From an uncultured Pelagibacteraceae bacterium (lineage in GTDB: Bacteria > Pseudomonadota > Alphaproteobacteria > Pelagibacterales > Pelagibacteraceae), in contig CACNYH010000003.1 of assembly GCA_902624495.1 (NCBI GenBank), positions 1-47,575 of the forward strand: a DNA stretch of 47,575 nucleotides, in the 5' to 3' direction. Of the stretch, positions 42,857 through 47,575 are shown piece after piece (the first letter of the stretch is position 1; each line of letters starts with the position of its first letter). The notes below the pieces were generated by a model that saw only the letters and a program-made list of their open reading frames with translations, did not search any database and was not told the origin of the DNA. Both the position numbers and the translations under genes were made by a program.

Positions 42857-43325
42857 AATTTTTTATTACTTTAATCATAATACCACTAAACAATATCGAA
42901 ATAACTGTATTTATTGTAGCAAGAGAAAGTCCGAAAAACCTAAAAGTTACGTCTTTACAGCTTATTGGAGTTTTATTCTGAAGTTGTTTTAGCAAATCTT
43001 CTTTAGAATTATCTCCACCAGATGAACCCAAATCGCACACGAAAGACTCACTAAAAAATCCTTGTTCTATCCCTACATGGTAAAAAGAAACTACAGATCC
43101 AAAAATAAAAAATAATAGCACAATACTAGCAATTAATTTCTCAAACTTATTTATTATAAATATTAGTGAAATAAGTATTAAAGACGCTAAGTAAGGAATT
43201 CTCTCAATCAGACATAAATTACAAGGTTCATGTCCTAATATGTATTGTATGAAATAAGCTATAGCCAAAGATAAAAAACTAAAAGCTAATATACTGTTTA
43301 AAATTAACTTATTGTTACTCAACAT
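42843..43325 (-). CDS. dsbB: disulfide bond formation protein B
   Basis: DsbB reoxidises the periplasmic oxidase DsbA and passes electrons to ubiquinone. The ATG at 43325 overlaps the upstream stop (TAATG) and gives 160 residues beginning MLSNNKLILNSI. A longer frame to 43391 would overlap the upstream gene by 67 bases. It has about four membrane spans. The first cysteine pair is C35-x-x-C38 (CNLC) and the second lies in SFVCDL and ISCKD. It overlaps coq7, which supplies its quinone acceptor. Confidence 0.92.
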   Translation of the reverse strand: MLSNNKLILNSILAFSFLSLAIAYFIQYILGHEPCNLCLIERIPYLASLILISLIFIINKFEKLIASIVLLFFIFGSVVSFYHVGIEQGFFSESFVCDLGSSGGDNSKEDLLKQLQNKTPISCKDVTFRFFGLSLATINTVISILFSGIMIKVIKNYGKN

Positions 43326-43924
43326 TAGGTGAAAATTATATAAAGGACGACGGCTAAAACCACAATAAAAATTCCAGTCAAAGTAAACCATAGCGCACCC
43401 TTTTTTTCTATGAATTCACCAAATTTTTTACCAAAGAGAAATGTTAAATAAGAAACTAAGAAAAATCTTAGCCCTCTAGTAAATAAACATATAAAGAAAA
43501 ATACTGGAAGATTATAGGCGATCACCCCACTCGTAATAGTAAAAACTTTAAAAGGAAGCGGGGTAAAACCGGCTAAAAACATAATTCCAAGCCAAGCTAA
43601 AAACCCACCTTTTGTAGACATCTTATTTTGCATCTCAAAAACTTTTTCCTCGTAACCATAAAATTCAATAATCACCATCGAGGCATCTAAAAAGAAAACT
43701 CCAAGCATGTATCCAAATAGACCACCTAAAACCGAGCCCGTCGTAGCGATAAGAAATATCTTAAGGTAATCCTCTCTCTTTGCCACGACCATTGGAACAA
43801 TCATTAAATCAGGCGGAACTGGGAAAAAGAAACTTTCGATAAATGCTACAAAACCTAATAAAGGCTTTGAAAATTTATGTCTAGCAAGCTCAACACATCT
43901 ATCGTATAATTTTTTTAAAATCAT
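43325..43924 (-). CDS. yqaA: YqaA/DedA-type membrane protein
   Basis: The 199-residue protein starts at the ATG at 43924 (MILKKLYDRCVELA), a typical YqaA start. A GTG at 43939 would add five residues. It has the SNARE-associated/DedA-like features ESFFFPVPPDLMIVPM, a GFTPLPFK loop and several membrane spans. DedA-type proteins are involved in lipid flipping and membrane homeostasis. Its start codon overlaps the start codon of the small membrane gene on the other strand by two bases. It overlaps dsbB by one base. Confidence 0.88.
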   Translation of the reverse strand: MILKKLYDRCVELARHKFSKPLLGFVAFIESFFFPVPPDLMIVPMVVAKREDYLKIFLIATTGSVLGGLFGYMLGVFFLDASMVIIEFYGYEEKVFEMQNKMSTKGGFLAWLGIMFLAGFTPLPFKVFTITSGVIAYNLPVFFFICLFTRGLRFFLVSYLTFLFGKKFGEFIEKKGALWFTLTGIFIVVLAVVLYIIFT

Positions 43925-44108
43925 GAATTTAAAATGCACAATCCTTAGGTATCTGGCAAGTTTAATATTATCTACTGTTGCTATTTATTCAATCGTTATA
44001 GTTGCAGGAATGTTTGGCGCTGATTACGGGTTTTCGCCGGAAGGAACATTTATTATTTGGATTTTAATGGCTATTTTAATTAATCAAAGTGTAACGTGGA
44101 AAAAATAA
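43923..44108 (+). CDS. 61-residue two-span membrane protein, unknown function
   Basis: I do not recognise this protein. It has two hydrophobic stretches (about 12-32 and 42-56) with a short loop (GADYGFSPEGT) and ends VTWKK. The stop is followed with no gap by the start of the twin winged-helix gene, which supports a real operon. Against it, the ATG overlaps that of the divergent YqaA-type gene (CATG), leaving no room for a leader. Start or existence could therefore be wrong. Confidence 0.55.
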   Translation: MNLKCTILRYLASLILSTVAIYSIVIVAGMFGADYGFSPEGTFIIWILMAILINQSVTWKK

Positions 44109-45158
44109 ATGTCTAAACCAATAGATCTAAAAACTGTAAAAATTTTCGAGCCTTTAAAAAAAAAACCATCTTTTGAAAACAAAATTTTTAATACATTAAA
44201 TCCTGATTTGGTTTATGAGGTTTTATCTAATAATTCTAATGAAACAGTAACATTATGGTTTAAGTTACAACAAGCATGGTGTAACAACGCTTATAATACC
44301 TTTAAAGACTACGATAGCTATTTAATTTTAGTTTATTTAGTTAATACTGTTTTTCAAAAATACTCTGATCGATTTCAATTCCTGTCTTACGAAGAATTTT
44401 ATGCCAAAGACGAATTAGTCATAGATAAAATAAATTTAATAGAAATTTCAAAAGAGCTTAATATTCCAAAAGAAACAATAAGAAGAAAAGTTAATTTTCT
44501 TCAAGATCAAAACATTATATTTAGAAAAGGGAAAGCTATTTTTTTCAGCAATGCAATAAATAAAATGCAAAGGCCAGCTAACTCCAAAAAAATGATGTCT
44601 AATTTTTTAGAAAAAACTAGTCAAATTCTTACAAAAGAAACTTGGTTTGGAAGAGCATTTTCTAAAGAAGAAATTGAAGAATTCATAGATAAATATTTTA
44701 CAATATGCTGGCAACATTGGTTTAGAATGCAAATTCCTTTTCTAGTAAGACATAGAACTTTTTTTGGTGATTTAGAAACTTGGAATGTTTGGGGTGCGAT
44801 TGGTATTTCACAATTTACAGATTATTCAAAACAAATAAAAGGCAGAGTCGTTGAGGATCCTAGAACTTACGCAGACTTATATTTACACCTTTTGAGGCAT
44901 ACTCCTAAAAATGGAATAAACGCTTCTTCTATATCAGAAATTTCAAGGATCCCAAGAGCAACAGTGATTAGAAAATTAAAATACCTTTTAAAACAAAAAC
45001 TAGTCATGAAAAATAAAAAGCTTGAATATATGCTTTTACCATCTCCAAAAAATATCAAATCTTTTGAACAAAATTATATGCATAATCAAAAGCATAAGGC
45101 TGGTTTTGTAACAACAATTTTTGATTTAATGAAGAATTCTTCATTTAAAGTAGAATAG
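44109..45158 (+). CDS. protein with two winged-helix domains, probable regulator
   Basis: The 349-residue protein carries two helix-turn-helix-like modules. One is at about 108-147 (INLIEISKELNIPKETIRRKVNFL, then a short wing KGKAIFFS). The other is at about 270-312 (INASSISEISRIPRATVIRKLKYLLKQKLV, then a wing KKLEYMLL). Both have a serine/threonine-I-R-K-hydrophobic recognition helix, so they look like duplicates. The middle (about 155-265) is helical, with several tryptophans. There is no membrane segment. Tandem winged helices suggest a DNA-binding regulator, but the ligand and target are unknown. It follows a small membrane protein gene with no gap. Confidence 0.6.
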   Translation: MSKPIDLKTVKIFEPLKKKPSFENKIFNTLNPDLVYEVLSNNSNETVTLWFKLQQAWCNNAYNTFKDYDSYLILVYLVNTVFQKYSDRFQFLSYEEFYAKDELVIDKINLIEISKELNIPKETIRRKVNFLQDQNIIFRKGKAIFFSNAINKMQRPANSKKMMSNFLEKTSQILTKETWFGRAFSKEEIEEFIDKYFTICWQHWFRMQIPFLVRHRTFFGDLETWNVWGAIGISQFTDYSKQIKGRVVEDPRTYADLYLHLLRHTPKNGINASSISEISRIPRATVIRKLKYLLKQKLVMKNKKLEYMLLPSPKNIKSFEQNYMHNQKHKAGFVTTIFDLMKNSSFKVE

Positions 45159-45172
45159 GAATCAATAAAAGT

Positions 45173-46018
45173 ATGGAAATCGTAACTTCAATAGCACCCG
45201 TTTGTCTTGCCATAATAATGTTCGGTTTAGGTCTTGGCCTAACGATTGGAGATTTTACGAGAGTCTTAAAAAACCCTAGAGATTTTATTGTAGGTTTTTT
45301 ATGTCAGGTTATTTTGCTTCCAATAATTGCTTTTATTTTAATTAATATTATTTCACTGCCGCCAGAAATAGCTTTAGGAGTTATGGTAATAGCCGCAGCA
45401 CCAGGAGGAGTAACCTCTAATATTCTTACTAAGTTTGCAGATGGAGATGTTGCTCTATCAGTAAGTTTAACAGCGATTGTGAGTTTATTAAGTATTTTTA
45501 TTGTTCCGTTAATAGTCTTTAGTTCTGCTGAATTTTTAGGAATTGGAATTACAAAAGATATATCTATGATAAATATTGCATTAAAAATGTTCTTCGTTGT
45601 AACTGTTCCTGTTATTTTTGGGATGATTGTAAGAAGTTTAATGACAGATTTTATTATTTCCAAAACTCTTTTAATTCAAAGATTATCGATAATTTTATTT
45701 TTAGTTGTATTTATTGCAATATGGATAGAGGAGTGGGACCGAATTGTGAGTTTTATAGTTAGAGCAGGTTTAGTGGCTTTCATTTTAAATATAACTATGA
45801 TTTTTGTAGGATATTATGTTGCAAAATTTTTGACATCAGGCATTGCGCAAAGAAAATGTATTTCATTGGAATGTGGATTACAAAACGGAACTCTAGCAGT
45901 GTTTGTAACAACACAATTATTTGATGATATTGTGTTTATGGTACCAACAGCAGCCTACGCTTTAATTATGTTTTGTACCTCTATTATTTTTGTTCTCATA
46001 GTAAGAAAAATCAATTAG
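45173..46018 (+). CDS. bile acid:sodium symporter family transporter (BASS)
   Basis: The 281-residue protein has about nine membrane spans. It carries features of the BASS family: GLGLTIGDF near 20-28, then the conserved AAAPGGVTSNILTKFADGDVALSVSLTA and ECGLQNGTLAVFV near residues 220-245. BASS members use sodium to import organic anions such as bile acids, pantothenate, 2-keto acids or other monocarboxylates. The substrate cannot be read here. It starts 14 bases after the winged-helix gene and could be its target or partner. Confidence 0.85.
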   Translation: MEIVTSIAPVCLAIIMFGLGLGLTIGDFTRVLKNPRDFIVGFLCQVILLPIIAFILINIISLPPEIALGVMVIAAAPGGVTSNILTKFADGDVALSVSLTAIVSLLSIFIVPLIVFSSAEFLGIGITKDISMINIALKMFFVVTVPVIFGMIVRSLMTDFIISKTLLIQRLSIILFLVVFIAIWIEEWDRIVSFIVRAGLVAFILNITMIFVGYYVAKFLTSGIAQRKCISLECGLQNGTLAVFVTTQLFDDIVFMVPTAAYALIMFCTSIIFVLIVRKIN

Positions 46019-46034
46019 ATTATTAGAAAAAAAA

Positions 46035-46121
46035 GGGCGAATGGTGGAACTGGTAGACGCGCCGGACTCAAAATCCGGTGGTAGCAATACCTTGAGAGTT
46101 CGAGTCTCTCTTCGCCCACCA
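46035..46121 (+). tRNA. tRNA-Leu (anticodon CAA)
   Basis: The acceptor stem GGGCGAA pairs with TTCGCCC. The anticodon stem CCGGA/TCCGG encloses the loop CTCAAAA, giving anticodon CAA, which reads UUG. A long variable arm (GTGGTAGCAATACC) is typical of leucine. The T arm AGAG-TTCGAGT-CTCT is intact. The 3' CCA is encoded at 46119-46121. The next gene starts after only four bases. Confidence 0.96.
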
Positions 46122-46125
46122 AGTT

Positions 46126-47575
46126 ATGGATATAAGTAAATTAAATAGCTTAGTTGAACTTTACTTTAAAAAGACAGAAGAAGTTGAGGGTAAAAGACCA
46201 TTTTTAAAATGGCTTAAACCTGACAAACAAACTTATAATTGGAAAGATGTAACTGAAAGAATTTATAAACTTACTTCAAAAATTAAATCGTTAATAAAAC
46301 AAGGTGATAGATGTTTAATCCTTTCTGAGAATAGACCATATTGGTTAATGACCGATATTGCTATTATGAATGCGGGCGGTATTTCAGTTCCTATTTTTAC
46401 AACTTATTCTGCAAACGATTATGAATATATTTTAAACGATTGTAAGCCCTCATTAATATTTGTGTCAAATCAAGATCAATTCAATAAAATTAAAAAATTT
46501 ATAAATAGTGATGTTAAGAAAATTATATCTTTTGAAAAAATAGATACTGATAGTTTGTTAATCAAAGAAATTCTAGATGAAGAAATAAATGAAAAAATAG
46601 TAAATAAAGATTTAAAAAGAAATTTGCCTGCTTGTATAATTTACACCTCAGGTACATCAGGAAATCCTAAAGGAGTTGTTTTAAGTCATGGCGGTATTCT
46701 GTCAAACTGCGAAGGGGCAGTTGAGTTACTAGAAATTTTAACTAAAAAAAAAGATCCAGTATTTTTGACCTGGTTACCATTATCACATTCTTATGAACAT
46801 ACAGTTCAATTCATACAAATTATAGTTGGGGCAAAAGTTTTTTATGCCGAAAGTTTAGAAAAACTGATTTCTAATATGGGAATTGCAAAACCTACAATTA
46901 TGACAGCTGTTCCTAGATTCTATCAAAATCTTTTTACAAAAATAAATATAAATTTTGAGAAGCAATCTGGATTTAAAAGAAAACTTATAAATCAGACTTT
47001 AAATCTAGGTAAAAAAATACTCAAAAAAGAGGAATTAAAATTAAGTGAAAAAATCATAAATTTTTTGTGCGAAAAATTAGTAAGAAAAAAAATCAGAAAT
47101 CAGTTTGGCGGTAATCTCCAAGCTTTCGTATCTGGGGGCGGGGCTTTAGATCAAAATATTGGAGAATTTTTAAATGCAGTTGGTTTACCTACCTTACAAG
47201 GATATGGCCTTACCGAAGCCTCTCCAGTTGTAAGCTGTAATTTACCAGATTTAGTGAAGGTCGAGTCAGTAGGACCTCCGTTTAGGACCAATAAAGTCAA
47301 AATAGCAGAGGACGGAGAAATTCTTATTAAGGGTGAAAATGTGATGTTGGGATATTGGAATTTAAAGGAAGAGACCGAAAAAGTAATTAAAGATGGCTGG
47401 CTTCATACTGGGGACATTGGAGAATTCGATAATAATAATTATTTAAAAATTACCGATAGAAAAAAAGATATTATCGTAAATCTCGGAGGAGATAACATTT
47501 CCCCAAGTAAAGTAGAAAATATTTTATGTTTAAATGAAAATATTAAACAATCTTTTGTTTACGGAGACAAAAAAA
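46126..47575 (+). CDS. long-chain acyl-CoA ligase, C-terminus missing
   Basis: This AMP-binding enzyme runs off the window end with no stop (483 codons visible). It shows the ATP-binding loop YTSGTSGNPKG at 173-183, the LPLSHSYEH region, SGGGALD and QGYGLTEASPV. The adenylate-domain motifs GWLHTGDIGEF and DRKKDII near residues 424-448 are also visible. The pattern fits the COG1022 type of long-chain fatty acid-CoA ligases, which activate fatty acids with ATP and CoA. It starts four bases after the tRNA-Leu CCA, so its mRNA may be made by cutting the tRNA off. Confidence 0.92.
   Translation, partial: MDISKLNSLVELYFKKTEEVEGKRPFLKWLKPDKQTYNWKDVTERIYKLTSKIKSLIKQGDRCLILSENRPYWLMTDIAIMNAGGISVPIFTTYSANDYEYILNDCKPSLIFVSNQDQFNKIKKFINSDVKKIISFEKIDTDSLLIKEILDEEINEKIVNKDLKRNLPACIIYTSGTSGNPKGVVLSHGGILSNCEGAVELLEILTKKKDPVFLTWLPLSHSYEHTVQFIQIIVGAKVFYAESLEKLISNMGIAKPTIMTAVPRFYQNLFTKININFEKQSGFKRKLINQTLNLGKKILKKEELKLSEKIINFLCEKLVRKKIRNQFGGNLQAFVSGGGALDQNIGEFLNAVGLPTLQGYGLTEASPVVSCNLPDLVKVESVGPPFRTNKVKIAEDGEILIKGENVMLGYWNLKEETEKVIKDGWLHTGDIGEFDNNNYLKITDRKKDIIVNLGGDNISPSKVENILCLNENIKQSFVYGDKK

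Noticed and set aside
45304..45663. Minus-strand open frame of 119 codons opposite the BASS transporter
   Set aside because: Its composition mirrors the transporter's hydrophobic codons and no family is evident.

Overview
The window looks like a chromosomal segment from a SAR11-clade alphaproteobacterium (Pelagibacterales, 'Candidatus Pelagibacter'-like). This is an inference from four things: very AT-rich DNA, almost no intergenic space, alphaproteobacterial gene order, and an aptamer that closely matches, from memory, the marine metagenomic SAM-II riboswitch found next to metX. The alphaproteobacterial order includes priA-atpHAGDC, rplU-rpmA-obgE-proBA-nadD-rsfS-ctpA-rppH, metX-metW divergent from hisC-tyrA, and argH-small lipoprotein-lysA. 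I see no insertion sequence, prophage, CRISPR array or rRNA. No gene-free stretch reaches 300 bases.

Layout. 1-2746: the end of leuC, then leuD, leuB and asd (leucine and aspartate-family amino acid synthesis). 2767-18817: a large block for the TCA cycle and related reactions: sdhCDAB, mmsA, mdh, sucCD, sucA, sucB and lpd. Two surface-glycan-type genes interrupt this block at 8533-11028: a membrane GT-C-like protein and a convergent GtrB/ArnC-like family 2 glycosyltransferase. 18846-25644: priA and the F1 part of ATP synthase (atpHAGDC). 25634-32143 on the minus strand: ribosomal proteins L21 and L27, Obg, proline synthesis (proB, proA), nadD, rsfS, ctpA and rppH. 32209-34685 on the minus strand: metX, metW and gloB, with metX controlled by a SAM-II riboswitch. 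34862-36833: hisC and tyrA. 36834-40264 on the minus strand: argH, a 36-residue lipoprotein, lysA and a PlsC-type acyltransferase. 40295-45158: small mixed units (TlpA-like thioredoxin, HIG1-type membrane protein, esterase, HNH protein, coq7, dsbB, a YqaA-type membrane protein, a tiny membrane protein and an unusual protein with two winged helices). 45173-47575: a BASS-type transporter, tRNA-Leu(CAA) and a long-chain acyl-CoA ligase cut off by the window edge.

How it works together. Most of the window is central metabolism. Succinate dehydrogenase, malate dehydrogenase, 2-oxoglutarate dehydrogenase and succinyl-CoA synthetase form one oxidative chain. MmsA feeds it acyl-CoA, and ATP synthase uses the proton gradient that results. 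Methionine synthesis has its own visible switch: promoter, SAM-II aptamer, a 7-bp antiterminator and an intrinsic terminator that ends two bases before the metX start codon.

The points most worth following up are the metX switch, a one-base shift in a 7-A run in sdhB, the glycosyltransferase pair inside the TCA block, the protein with two winged helices and its tiny membrane neighbour, and the lipoprotein between argH and lysA. I found no clear sign of a completely new multigene system. The twin-winged-helix locus and the glycosyltransferase pair are the least explained parts.
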